From NCBI GenBank assembly GCA_964477295.1, contig CAYZEZ010000065.1, positions 1 to 18,847 of the forward strand: 18,847 bases of DNA, in the 5' to 3' direction. Within the stretch, counting starts at the first letter, position 1. Each line of letters begins with the position of its first letter. Shown here in pieces: positions 1-8,175 of this stretch. Source of the stretch: CAYZEZ01 sp964477295 (GTDB lineage: Bacteria; Bacteroidota; Bacteroidia; Bacteroidales; SM23-62). The notes under the pieces were generated by a model. It saw nothing but the letters and a program-made list of their open reading frames with translations. It was not told the origin of the DNA and ran no database searches. The translations under genes were made by a program, and so were the position numbers.

Positions 1-186
1 TATATGGAGGTGGTTTATGATTCATTTGGCAGCAACAGGCTGATGTTTGGTTCCGATTGGCCGGTTTGCAGGCTAGCTGCTGAATATGGTCAGGTCACCC
101 GATTACTGGATGAATTCATCCCGGAAGAAGAAAAAGAAAAAGTCTTTGGTGGGAATGCGATCGGGTTTTATAATTTAGACGAGTAG
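1..186 (+). CDS. Amidohydrolase, sugar-lactonase type (C-terminal end only)
   Basis: The reading frame is open from the first base, so this is the last 61 codons of a gene that begins before the window; the ATG at position 4 is internal. The visible end carries RLMFGSDWPVC, the last conserved block of COG3618-type metal-dependent hydrolases (amidohydrolase 2 fold), whose Asp is a metal/catalytic ligand. That family includes L-fuconolactonase, L-rhamnonolactonase and 2-pyrone-4,6-dicarboxylate hydrolase, which hydrolyse lactone rings in the cytoplasm. The next gene, an L-fucose-dehydrogenase-like reductase, starts on the base after this stop codon, so the two are almost certainly co-transcribed. 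That pairing makes L-fuconolactonase the best guess: it would open the lactone made by the dehydrogenase. The family is seen; the substrate is inferred. Confidence 0.75.
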   Translation, partial: YMEVVYDSFGSNRLMFGSDWPVCRLAAEYGQVTRLLDEFIPEEEKEKVFGGNAIGFYNLDE

Positions 187-1236
187 ATGAATAGATTAAT
201 AAAATCAAATTTGGGCGGGACCAATTTAATGGTGCCTCCGGTTATTTTTGGTACCAGCTGCCTTGGAAACCTTTACCGGGCAATGGATGATCAGACTAAG
301 CTGCGTATCATAAAGGAATGGTTTGAATGGGTTGATGCTCCTGTCGTAATTGATACGGCCGGAAAATACGGTGCAGGATTGGCATTGGAAAGCATAGGCC
401 GGGGATTGAAAGAGATGGGGATTGATCGCAGTAATATCCTTATCAGCAATAAACTTGGGTGGATAAGGACTCCATTAACCACGCCGGAGCCCACATTTGA
501 ACCCGGAGTATGGGTCGGCATCAAATACGATGCGGTTCAGAGGATTAGCTATGATGGTATTAAGGAATGTTATCATCAGGGATTGGAACTTTTAGATGGA
601 TACCAGACAGAAATAGTCTCGGTTCATGATCCGGATGAATACCTGGCCGCTTCAAAGGATAAGTCTGATCGTGTGAAAAGAATAGACGATGTGCTCGGTG
701 CCTACCATGCTCTGAATGAGCTGAAGGCTGCCGGCCAAGTAAAGGCCGTTGGTATCGGGGCAAAAGACTGGTATGTTATAAAAGAGTTTACCGACCGGAT
801 TGACATGGATTGGGTAATGCTGGCCATCAGCTTGACCATTATGAAACATCCGCCTGATATCGTGGATTATGCAGCTGACATGGAAAGCAGGGGGATTAGT
901 ATTATTAATTCAGCTGTTTTTCATGCCGGATTTCTAACCGGGGGGGATTTTTTTGATTACAGGAAAGTGCAACAGCCGAATCCCTCCGATCAGCCATTAT
1001 TTGAATGGAGGGAAACATTTTATACCATTTGCCGCCATCACGGCATTACCCCCGCCGAGGCCTGCGCCGGATTCGCGTTGACCCCACCATCAGTGGTTAG
1101 CATTTCACTTAATACCAGCAAACCGGAACGGATCATGGATAATGTAAACCTGGTCCAGGCAAGGATCCCGGAAGCTTTCTGGAAAGAGATGAAATCTGCC
1201 GGTCTTATTGACAAGAATTATCCATTTGTTTCTTAA
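187..1236 (+). CDS. Aldo/keto reductase, probable L-fucose (D-threo-aldose) 1-dehydrogenase
   Basis: A 349-residue protein with the full aldo/keto reductase tetrad: Asp56 and Tyr61 in DTAGKYG, Lys89 in SNKLGW and His147 in SVHDPDE. The N-terminal GTSCLGNLYR segment and the overall length fit the subgroup containing L-fucose dehydrogenase, D-threo-aldose 1-dehydrogenase and pyridoxal 4-dehydrogenase. Such enzymes oxidise an aldose to its lactone with NAD(P)+ in the cytoplasm. There is no signal peptide. The ATG follows the TAG of the upstream lactonase-type gene with no spacer, so translational coupling is likely, and product (lactone) and neighbour (lactonase) match. The stop codon overlaps the stop of the opposing amidase gene. 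Family assignment is firm; L-fucose as substrate is inferred from the neighbour and subgroup resemblance. Confidence 0.85.
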   Translation: MNRLIKSNLGGTNLMVPPVIFGTSCLGNLYRAMDDQTKLRIIKEWFEWVDAPVVIDTAGKYGAGLALESIGRGLKEMGIDRSNILISNKLGWIRTPLTTPEPTFEPGVWVGIKYDAVQRISYDGIKECYHQGLELLDGYQTEIVSVHDPDEYLAASKDKSDRVKRIDDVLGAYHALNELKAAGQVKAVGIGAKDWYVIKEFTDRIDMDWVMLAISLTIMKHPPDIVDYAADMESRGISIINSAVFHAGFLTGGDFFDYRKVQQPNPSDQPLFEWRETFYTICRHHGITPAEACAGFALTPPSVVSISLNTSKPERIMDNVNLVQARIPEAFWKEMKSAGLIDKNYPFVS

Positions 1237-2894
1237 TGGAATAACGGGGGATATTGCTCATCCCAAGTGGTTGCTTCCTGGTAGGCTTTTGCCATAGTCA
1301 GGACAGTCGCTTCGTCGAACAGGTTACCCAGCATACTGAAGCTGGTTGGCCGACCTTTCTCATTGAATCCGTTTGGCATAACCACGCAGGGATGCCCGGT
1401 TAAATTTGTCATGAGTAACTGGTCCCCGCTAAAAGACGGACTCAGTATCACATCATACTGACTGAACAATCCGTAAACTTCCATGATCAGCTGTGTCCTG
1501 ATGCGGTTTGCCTGGATATATTCTACGGCAGGTACAAAACGTCCCTGGCGGAAGAAATTGGGCCATGCTTCTTTGGTTTGAAGTACCAGCATGTCATCCC
1601 GGTTACTTCTCGTTAATTCATCGAACGCAGCCGATGCTTCTGCCCATAGGATGATCCCGAGAGCAGGAACAGGAATATCATCGGGAAGATGAACAGGGAG
1701 TAAAGTAACTCCCAGTGATTGAATTACTTCAAGGGCAATGCTATCGTTTTTACGATTACCATATTCTGACTTGAAGAGATCTTCGAGATAGCCCACTTTT
1801 AGATTCTGTAGATTAAATACAGGAGAATAGTTAAATGATGCCTGCAACGAGCAGGGATCTTTCTTATCTTTTCCATGGATGGCATTAAAAACCATTGCAC
1901 ATCCTTCTGCAGAGCGGCATAATGGTCCGATTTTATCCATGGTCCAGCTAAGTGTCATTGCCCCGTGCCTGCTGACTGCCCCGAAAGTGGGTCGCAGTCC
2001 GGTTACCCCGCAACGGTTTGATGGGGACACTATGGAACCCCAGGTTTCGGTCCCTATAGAAAATCCAACCAATCCTGCAGAAGTAGCTGCTGCCGATCCG
2101 GCCGAGGAGCCGCTTGAACCCTGCTCCAGGTCCCATGGGTTTCGTGTAGTGCCATCAAACCACACGTTATCCATGGCCAGTGCGCCCATGGATAATTTTG
2201 CCACCAGAACGGCTCCAGCTTCGTTGAGTTTCCGGAGAACTGTTGCTATTTCATCCAAAACCTGGTCCTTGTAGGGTGCTGCACCCCATGTGGTTTTATA
2301 GCCGGGCAAACTGAGCAGGTCCTTTGCACCATAAGGGATCCCGTGAAGCGGTCCCAGGTAGGTCCCATTCGATAATTCCTCGTCTGCCTTTTGAGCCTGT
2401 TCCATAGCCAGTTCTTCGGTGAGGGTTATCACACACTCGAGTGTATCGCCGAATTTTTTAAGCCGGTCGATGTAGAATTTTGTCAGTTCAACTGAGGTGA
2501 TCTTTTTATTTTTGATCAGGGCAGCCAGCTGAGGAACGGTATAAAATGCCAGGTCATTCATATCCTCAGGCATATCAACGGCGGGATATTCCCACTTGAT
2601 TTCCTGCTGGTTTTGGTCAGGGGCAAAACCGTATGGTAAAGGGTTGAACAGCAGGGCAGGGGGGACGTCGTTGCTCAGCTCATACTCCCTGATAGCAGCA
2701 TAATCTTTTCGTGCACTTTCCAGTCCGCTCATCATGGAATCGCATTCTGCCCGGGTGAACTCGAGTCCAACTATTTTCTCAGCATTCACAATGTTTTGGG
2801 TTGAAAGTTTTTTCGAATTTCGTTCATGGTGGCATGACCACATCAGCATGGTCATAACAAGGAATAAAGTAAAACCCGATAGTTTCATTTTCAT
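1233..2894 (-). CDS. Exported amidase-signature hydrolase (probable lipoprotein)
   Basis: A 553-residue amidase-signature enzyme with its Ser-cisSer-Lys triad visible: Lys191 in PYGAKDLL, Ser263 in the GSSGSSAGS glycine/serine loop and Ser287 in TETWGSIVSP. The 24-residue gap between the two serines equals that of known family members. The N-terminus is hydrophobic and ends in MWSC (Cys21), suggesting a lipoprotein facing the periplasm; the lipobox is not ideal. An export signal argues against the GatA tRNA amidotransferase role, as does the roughly 80-residue N-terminal extension. The substrate is unknown; amides of cell-wall material or scavenged organic amides are possible. It is the last gene of a minus-strand run after the GH20 enzyme and the outer-membrane barrel (69-base gap). 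A second in-frame ATG two codons later could also be the start. Confidence 0.88.
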   Translation of the reverse strand: MKMKLSGFTLFLVMTMLMWSCHHERNSKKLSTQNIVNAEKIVGLEFTRAECDSMMSGLESARKDYAAIREYELSNDVPPALLFNPLPYGFAPDQNQQEIKWEYPAVDMPEDMNDLAFYTVPQLAALIKNKKITSVELTKFYIDRLKKFGDTLECVITLTEELAMEQAQKADEELSNGTYLGPLHGIPYGAKDLLSLPGYKTTWGAAPYKDQVLDEIATVLRKLNEAGAVLVAKLSMGALAMDNVWFDGTTRNPWDLEQGSSGSSAGSAAATSAGLVGFSIGTETWGSIVSPSNRCGVTGLRPTFGAVSRHGAMTLSWTMDKIGPLCRSAEGCAMVFNAIHGKDKKDPCSLQASFNYSPVFNLQNLKVGYLEDLFKSEYGNRKNDSIALEVIQSLGVTLLPVHLPDDIPVPALGIILWAEASAAFDELTRSNRDDMLVLQTKEAWPNFFRQGRFVPAVEYIQANRIRTQLIMEVYGLFSQYDVILSPSFSGDQLLMTNLTGHPCVVMPNGFNEKGRPTSFSMLGNLFDEATVLTMAKAYQEATTWDEQYPPLFH

Positions 2895-2963
2895 TTCTTT
2901 TTGTTATTTAATGCTTGAATTTAATTGTCTTTTTATCCCCACACCCATGCCCACTCTTCACTC

Positions 2964-4079
2964 TTAAAAGGCCTCCATGACGCTAAAATACAATCCCCGG
3001 TCCCCTTCACCAAATCCAGCATCTATCCGAAGGTTCATTTTTTCTTCCGGCAGGATTGCAAACCTAAGGCCAATGCCGGCGGATGGTTTAATATCGGAAA
3101 ACTGATTTTCAGAGTAGGGCCCGAACACATCTGCAATACCGGCAAAAAATACTCCGCTGAATCGCCACAGGTACGGGGTGTGATATTCGGCCTGAAGGGC
3201 CATAATATGGTTGTCTCTGTACCTGCCCTGGAAATATCCCCGCATTAAATTGCTGCCACCCAGCAGGGATACATTCCTGAAGGGGATGTCAGAGCCGAAC
3301 TGAAGTTTGGCATAGCCCTGAAACCTGAGGATATGTCCTTTACCCAGGGTAAAATACTTTCTCAGGTCAACGATGGTTTTCAGGTAGCTGTTCCCTGCTT
3401 TATAAGAATTCCTGAAATAGACTATCCTGAGCTGATGGTAAGATCCGTCGGTGGGATAAATGATACTATTCCTGGTATCCCATGCAAATCCTAAACCCGC
3501 GCCTATTATAAAGGACCTGTCACTTCCCGGTATATCCCCGCCCGGCAGTATTGCATGCGCTGCATCGTCATATTTGATAATATCGTTATGCTCGATTTCA
3601 ATGAGGGGCCCGCTATAAAATCCCGGGATGAATTGTCGGAAAAAATCGAGCTTTACACCCTTAATTTTTGCCGTGTAACTTTCCATCAGTGTATCCTGGG
3701 TAATGTTGCCCATACCAAAGAATTTATCGGGCCAGTATTGCCATTTAAGCTCGCCCGAAAGATGATATTTATTGGCCTGCAGCCAGATATCCGGCATCAT
3801 GTTCAGTGTATACTGCTTGTTCTGGCTTATCAATGCAGCGAAGTATATTGTTGAGCTATGGGCAGAAGTATCTCCGGCATAAAGTACAAATCCCGTTATT
3901 CCTCCTGAAATCCTGGTCTCGGGGGCATAACCCATTATTGGAATGGCACCAAACCTGAACGGCGATCTCCGTTTTGTTATGGTGTCACTATCCTGTGCCG
4001 CCAGAAATTGCTGACCTGTCAACAGGAAGGCCAGGATAATTATGAACCTGCTATATTTCCAATGCAGTTTAGATATCAC
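2964..4079 (-). CDS. BamA/surface-antigen family outer-membrane beta-barrel protein
   Basis: A 371-residue protein with a signal peptide (hydrophobic core about residues 12-26, cleavage likely after FLAAQ) followed by alternating amphipathic strands. It ends in a terminal Phe after GLYFSVMEA, the usual outer-membrane beta signal. Segments such as GLGFAWDTRNSIIYPTDGSYH and LLGGSNLMRGYFQGRYRD match the 16-strand barrel of the Bac_surface_Ag (BamA/TamA/Omp85) family; the RGY segment corresponds to the conserved lid-loop motif. There is no room for POTRA domains, so it is a barrel-only relative and not the essential BamA. It starts with GTG: no ATG or TTG lies between this codon and the in-frame TAG that ends the upstream GH20 gene. 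The gap to that gene is 33 bases, so co-transcription is likely. Cargo or function is unknown. Confidence 0.82.
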   Translation of the reverse strand: MISKLHWKYSRFIIILAFLLTGQQFLAAQDSDTITKRRSPFRFGAIPIMGYAPETRISGGITGFVLYAGDTSAHSSTIYFAALISQNKQYTLNMMPDIWLQANKYHLSGELKWQYWPDKFFGMGNITQDTLMESYTAKIKGVKLDFFRQFIPGFYSGPLIEIEHNDIIKYDDAAHAILPGGDIPGSDRSFIIGAGLGFAWDTRNSIIYPTDGSYHQLRIVYFRNSYKAGNSYLKTIVDLRKYFTLGKGHILRFQGYAKLQFGSDIPFRNVSLLGGSNLMRGYFQGRYRDNHIMALQAEYHTPYLWRFSGVFFAGIADVFGPYSENQFSDIKPSAGIGLRFAILPEEKMNLRIDAGFGEGDRGLYFSVMEAF

Positions 4080-4112
4080 TTCCTGACTTGTAGACGGATG
4101 ACTCGCAGACTT

Positions 4113-5753
4113 CTAATCTGGTTTTCTGTAACTCCATTCCAGCATATTGTAGTTTATGATCTGGCGATTCATCCTCGATCTGAAATCCTCCCAGTCCTTT
4201 TTCTCTTTCGGTGACCAAACAACCTCAGACAGGGCACTCAGGCGTGGGAGCAGCATATATTCAACATGATCAGCAGTGGCCATGTATTCTGTCCAGACAT
4301 TGGCCTGTGCGCCGATAATATATTTTGATTCTTCTTCTGTTAATTCCACCGGCAGGGGCTCATAACTGTAAACCTTTTCAATTGGAAGGAATCCGCCAAT
4401 CGCAAGGGGTTCATTTTCAGTATTTTCCGATTGGTAATAATCAAAGTAACAGTATGAGGTCGGGGTCATTACCACTTCATGATGTTGTTTTGCAGCTGCT
4501 ACCCCACCTTCGGTTCCTCTCCACGACATCACCGCAGCATTGGGGGCAAGTCCTCCTTCCAGGATCTCATCCCAGCCTATCAACCTTTTCCCGTGTCCAT
4601 TCAGGAATTTTTCAATTCTTCCGATGAAGTAACTTTGTAATTCATTTTCATCCTTCAGGCCCAGTTCCTTGATTTTTTTCTGGATGGATTTACTGCTTTT
4701 CCATTGATCCTTGATAGCTTCGTCTCCCCCGATATGAATATATTCACCCGGGAAAAGATCAACCACCTCGGACAGCACATCTTCAAGGAATGCAAATGTC
4801 TCGTCATTAACATTATAAATGTAGGGTGAAATACCCCACTCCTTTTTCACAGAGACCTTTTTATCTGTACATCCCAGTTCAGGATAAGCAGCAATGGCAG
4901 CCTGTGCATGGCCCGGCATTTCAATCTCCGGGACAACTGTTATGAACCGGTCGGCAGCATACTGAACAATATCGGCAATTTCTTCGTGAGTGTAAAAACC
5001 CCCATGCCGCTGACCATCGTATTTTCCTGGCTGGTCGCTGTAATGACCCACAATGGTTTCATCCCTCCATGCCCCAATTTCAGTAAGTTTAGGATATTTC
5101 TTAATCTCAATGCGCCAACCCTGGTCCTCTGTCAGGTGCCAGTGAAAGGTATTCATTTTATGAAACGCCATAATATCGAGATATTCCTTGATGAAGTCGA
5201 TAGAAAAAAAGTGTCGCCCCACATCCAGGTGAACACCTCTCCATTGAAACCGCGGGTAGTCATTTATATTGACAGGTGCAATATAAATTGATCCATCCTG
5301 TATAGAAAACAATTGAAAAAGGGTAATCACACCATAAAAGCAACCTGCTTCATCGCTTCCCGAAATGGTAATCCCCTTTTTATTTACGGTCAGATGGTAT
5401 CCCTCATCCGGCAGTTCAGGATGTTTGCCCACTTCAAAAAAAATGCTGTTCCCGGATGGCTTCTTATCTGTACGAATTACTCCGAGTTTAAAACCTGCCG
5501 ACTTTTCAATCAGGTTGTTCAGGTAACCGGCTATTTCATCTCCTTTTTCAACGGCATCAGATACACGAATGACTGTTGATTTGTCCAGAGTAAATACCTG
5601 ACCGGATGGATGGGTAATAATTTCAACCGGAACAGGGATAATTTGTGGTGGCCCTGTGTCGGCAACGGTTTTTGGGTTGCAGGAGTAAATAGATCCTGCA
5701 AGGACAATAAGGATCAAACACGAAATGAATTGAAACGGAATTGATTTTGTCAT
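4113..5753 (-). CDS. GH20 beta-N-acetylhexosaminidase (lipoprotein)
   Basis: A 546-residue glycoside hydrolase family 20 enzyme that removes terminal beta-linked N-acetylglucosamine or N-acetylgalactosamine. A lipoprotein signal ends at Cys25 (SIYSC), placing it at the periplasm or cell surface. Residues about 35-165 form the GH20b alpha/beta domain and about 167-530 the catalytic barrel. The family signature HIGGDE is at 340-345, with Asp344 orienting the substrate acetamido group and Glu345 as acid. WRGVHLDVGRHF (171-182) and FHWHLTEDQGWRIEIKKYP (203-221) are also typical. It is first in a minus-strand run with an outer-membrane barrel and an amidase. The substrate may be host or algal glycans, chitin fragments or peptidoglycan; with a possible fucose pathway nearby, fucosylated amino-sugar glycans are plausible but unproven. 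No SusC/SusD pair is present in the window. Confidence 0.95.
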   Translation of the reverse strand: MTKSIPFQFISCLILIVLAGSIYSCNPKTVADTGPPQIIPVPVEIITHPSGQVFTLDKSTVIRVSDAVEKGDEIAGYLNNLIEKSAGFKLGVIRTDKKPSGNSIFFEVGKHPELPDEGYHLTVNKKGITISGSDEAGCFYGVITLFQLFSIQDGSIYIAPVNINDYPRFQWRGVHLDVGRHFFSIDFIKEYLDIMAFHKMNTFHWHLTEDQGWRIEIKKYPKLTEIGAWRDETIVGHYSDQPGKYDGQRHGGFYTHEEIADIVQYAADRFITVVPEIEMPGHAQAAIAAYPELGCTDKKVSVKKEWGISPYIYNVNDETFAFLEDVLSEVVDLFPGEYIHIGGDEAIKDQWKSSKSIQKKIKELGLKDENELQSYFIGRIEKFLNGHGKRLIGWDEILEGGLAPNAAVMSWRGTEGGVAAAKQHHEVVMTPTSYCYFDYYQSENTENEPLAIGGFLPIEKVYSYEPLPVELTEEESKYIIGAQANVWTEYMATADHVEYMLLPRLSALSEVVWSPKEKKDWEDFRSRMNRQIINYNMLEWSYRKPD

Positions 5754-5904
5754 GATACAATAACTAATTTATGTCGATTAATTTAATTCTCTGCTTGTTG
5801 CATCCACACTTGTTGACTCACGGTTGCCCGGCACGCGTAAGGCCACAATCACATCCTCTCTCGCGAATACTTCTCATCTCACAATACACGGCTTACTTAT
5901 ATTT

Positions 5905-5930
5905 CAAAGTTAGTCTGAATTCAGCACAAA
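5905..5930 (-). promoter_or_regulatory. Possible minus-strand promoter for the GH20 operon
   Basis: Read on the minus strand, TAACTTTG (5912-5905) is a perfect match to the Bacteroidota -7 element TAnnTTTG. A TTTG (5930-5927) lies upstream, but the spacer is only 14 bases instead of about 19, so the call is weak. A perfect 10-base palindrome, CTGAATTCAG (5915-5924), sits between the two elements and could be an operator. Transcription from here would leave a leader of about 145 bases before the GH20 start. Confidence 0.3.
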
Positions 5931-6013
5931 GTGGACATTATCTATGGTAATTCTTTGCCGATTCCGTAAATTGGCCATACAGATTGATCTTTAATTGGTT
6001 ATATAAATTTTCA

Positions 6014-6862
6014 ATGGAGAAAGAGCAATTTATAAAATATATATCAACCCTTTTAAGAGATTTTGAACCTCTGTTTAAACAGGCATTGAAGGGTGCAAAG
6101 GAGGAGCCTGTTCATGATATGAGGGTCTTTATAAAACGTTTTAATGCTGTTTTTGCGTTTTTGTCAGAATCCGGGATGTATAAAAATGACTCTACACGCT
6201 ATCTCAGTCAGCTTCGGAATTTCTTTAAGTCCGCGGGGAACCTGAGGGATCTGCAAATTCAGCGTTCACTGGCCGGTCACTACAAACAACAAATTTCATC
6301 AGATCTAAGTGAGTTTGAAACCTACCTGGCAAATATGGAATCTACAGCTCGGCATGGCTTCCTGAAAGTATCCTCTGATTATCCGAAGCGGGAGCAGATT
6401 TATGTGAAAGATGAAATCATATCTGCTGTAAATTCATATTCTCAGGAAGACCTTGATAAATCGTCAGGTAAGTACATGTTTAAAAGGATTAAACGTATTG
6501 AAAAAAATGTTTTTCATTCTGACTCGGATAAGTATCTTCACAGAATCAGGCAAACCCTTAAGGAGCTGCGGTTCTTTATAGAGATAGTACAGGCCTGTTC
6601 AGAAAAATCGCCTATGAAAGGTCTTGATATTACGGAGATTAAGGATATGGAGAGTATCCTGGGCAAATGGAACGATTGCATTGTTTTTATTGAACACCTG
6701 GATCGGTATAGTGAGCACAAAAGACTGCTTAATGCTGATAAAACACCTGCTATAGTTTCTGAATTGAAAACAGCAATACAAGCAGATATGAAGCTAATGG
6801 TTAAGGATATCAAACCACAACTCCTTAAACTAACCTGTAAACTGAAAATTCTGATGATTTAG
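6014..6862 (+). CDS. CHAD-domain protein
   Basis: A 282-residue, largely helical, cytoplasmic protein. Two matching halves carry the conserved-histidine blocks of the CHAD family: VHDMRVFIKRFNAVFAFL (His34, Arg37, Lys41, Arg42) and YLHRIRQTLKELRFFIE (His176, Arg178, Lys183, Arg186), plus NLRDLQIQ near residue 77. CHAD domains form a basic helical bundle that binds inorganic polyphosphate; some occur with CYTH triphosphatase domains, and this one is CHAD-only. I chose ATG at 6014 because the CHAD fold begins directly after it; a TTG at 5984 would add only ten unconserved residues. It stands alone on its strand and its stop overlaps that of the opposing hydrolase by four bases. A role in polyphosphate granules or storage is family knowledge, not shown by the neighbours. 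Confidence 0.85.
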   Translation: MEKEQFIKYISTLLRDFEPLFKQALKGAKEEPVHDMRVFIKRFNAVFAFLSESGMYKNDSTRYLSQLRNFFKSAGNLRDLQIQRSLAGHYKQQISSDLSEFETYLANMESTARHGFLKVSSDYPKREQIYVKDEIISAVNSYSQEDLDKSSGKYMFKRIKRIEKNVFHSDSDKYLHRIRQTLKELRFFIEIVQACSEKSPMKGLDITEIKDMESILGKWNDCIVFIEHLDRYSEHKRLLNADKTPAIVSELKTAIQADMKLMVKDIKPQLLKLTCKLKILMI

Positions 6863-7677
6863 ATTAAGTCGCTTATATTTAGAACCTTACCTGCACCCAG
6901 CTCAATGTAATGATCCCTGTATACAGCTTTAAAGGCCTCAAGTGTTTTATCTCCGCTACAATGTGTGGGTGCTGCATAGGCTACACCCATATCTTTAAAG
7001 GTATCAATGATTTTTTTCACTTCATCTTCTTTGCTTCGCAAAAGATGAAAACCGCCCATTACAAGCAACAGGTTACCGCCTGCTATCTCTGTCGATTTTT
7101 TAACAATATCTACGATCCCCGGATGAGCGCAACCGGTGATAACCAGGTTTCCTTTATCCGTTGTTATAACGACTGACTGTTCGATGATCTCGACTCCCAT
7201 TTCACCTGTAGTGTAAAGGTTGTCGATTAATTCTTTATGGTCCTTAATCTTATATAGTGTTGCGCCCGATTCAGTTATCATGTGGCAAATTTTCTCGGGA
7301 AATGATTCCGGAACATATACTTTAACCTGACTGTTTTGTTCCAGGAACATCTTCATCCCGCCGGTATGGTCGCCATGGTTATGACTTAAAATAACAATAT
7401 CTACATCCTCAGGATCTTTACCCATTTTCTTCATGTTATCAAGCAGTGTTTTACCATCACCACCCGTATCGAACAATACGGTTCTATCTAAACCTTCGAT
7501 AAGACATGCAAAACCCCATTCACTTTTAAGCTCACTATTATGGTTATAGTTGTTGTAGAGGATGGTCAGTACTAAATCTCCGGCTTTCTGATTCCTGTTC
7601 GTGAAATCATCCGGTTGAAAAAAGGACATAAGAAATCCTGCAACTGCCAGGGTCAGCAAGTACGGTATTGATTTCAT
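6859..7677 (-). CDS. Exported metallo-beta-lactamase-fold hydrolase (COG1237-like)
   Basis: A 272-residue metallo-beta-lactamase-superfamily protein. The metal-binding motif SHNHGDH gives His99, His101, Asp103 and His104; further likely ligands are His185 in TGCAHPG, His211 in GGFHLL and His239 in PTHCSGD. The order and the FDTGGDGKTLLDNMKKMG segment resemble COG1237, the group annotated as 7,8-dihydropterin-6-methyl-4-(beta-D-ribofuranosyl)-aminobenzene-5'-phosphate synthase. That annotation comes from an archaeal methanopterin enzyme and should not be carried over here. Residues 1-20 are hydrophobic (LLTLAVAGFLMSFF), indicating export or membrane anchoring, which further argues against the pterin role. 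The gene is monocistronic on its strand. The fold is certain; the substrate is unknown. Confidence 0.85.
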   Translation of the reverse strand: MKSIPYLLTLAVAGFLMSFFQPDDFTNRNQKAGDLVLTILYNNYNHNSELKSEWGFACLIEGLDRTVLFDTGGDGKTLLDNMKKMGKDPEDVDIVILSHNHGDHTGGMKMFLEQNSQVKVYVPESFPEKICHMITESGATLYKIKDHKELIDNLYTTGEMGVEIIEQSVVITTDKGNLVITGCAHPGIVDIVKKSTEIAGGNLLLVMGGFHLLRSKEDEVKKIIDTFKDMGVAYAAPTHCSGDKTLEAFKAVYRDHYIELGAGKVLNISDLI

Positions 7678-8015
7678 GCGGTTAGAATTTTATAATTATT
7701 GGAAAATCGATAAGTTAATAATTTGAGAATCAATCAGCTGGCGGACAAACGCTTCGCTCTTACATGATCAATAATAATCATGATTGTTTCATGATGATCA
7801 GGATTGTGATTGATACTCTAAAACTTAGTAATAAAGTTAAGTGGATTTTTTATAAAAAGCAATTGAAGGCAGGAAGTCTTCAAAGCCCTGGATAGTTGAT
7901 CCGAGTCATTCTTTTTGACTTCCGCTTCGAGTCTGATTACCTGATAGTTACAGATCCTGAAATCCTGATCGGCATCAGGGCAGGCAGGTTGCTAATGACA
8001 TCATTTCGTAACATG

Positions 8016-8075
8016 GTCATTCTGTCCCGAGTACTCCCCCCGAGTGCTCAGGGGGGCACGGCGGGACGGGATGAC
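8016..8075. repeat. GC-rich imperfect palindrome, likely dispersed-repeat remnant
   Basis: The outer arms 8016-8029 and 8062-8075 pair over 14 positions (12 Watson-Crick, 2 G-T). Inside, six C (8036-8041) face six G (8051-8056), and GAGTACTC (8029-8036) is itself a palindrome. The local G/C-run composition is unlike the surrounding AT-richer DNA. The structure resembles the small palindromic intergenic repeats common in Bacteroidota genomes. It has no terminator-type T tract. Whether copies exist elsewhere in the genome cannot be seen from this window. Confidence 0.6.
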
Positions 8076-8175
8076 TAGATGTCAATTACATTATGAATCT
8101 CAGTTTCTGAGTTCTGTGCTTCAGGATGATTGTTAAGTGCACCAGAGATCGATACAATACACTCTGCGTATTCAT

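Noticed and set aside
1879..2274. 131-codon plus-strand open frame inside the amidase
   Set aside because: It is antisense to the catalytic core of a clear amidase and its composition is what a reverse-strand shadow would give.
1233..2894. Calling the amidase GatA
   Set aside because: It has an export signal and a long extra N-terminal region, and no gatB or gatC is nearby.
2964..4079. Calling the barrel protein BamA
   Set aside because: It lacks the N-terminal POTRA repeats and is about half the length of BamA.
5984..6013. TTG start adding ten residues to the CHAD protein
   Set aside because: The added residues show no conserved pattern and the domain begins right after the ATG at 6014.
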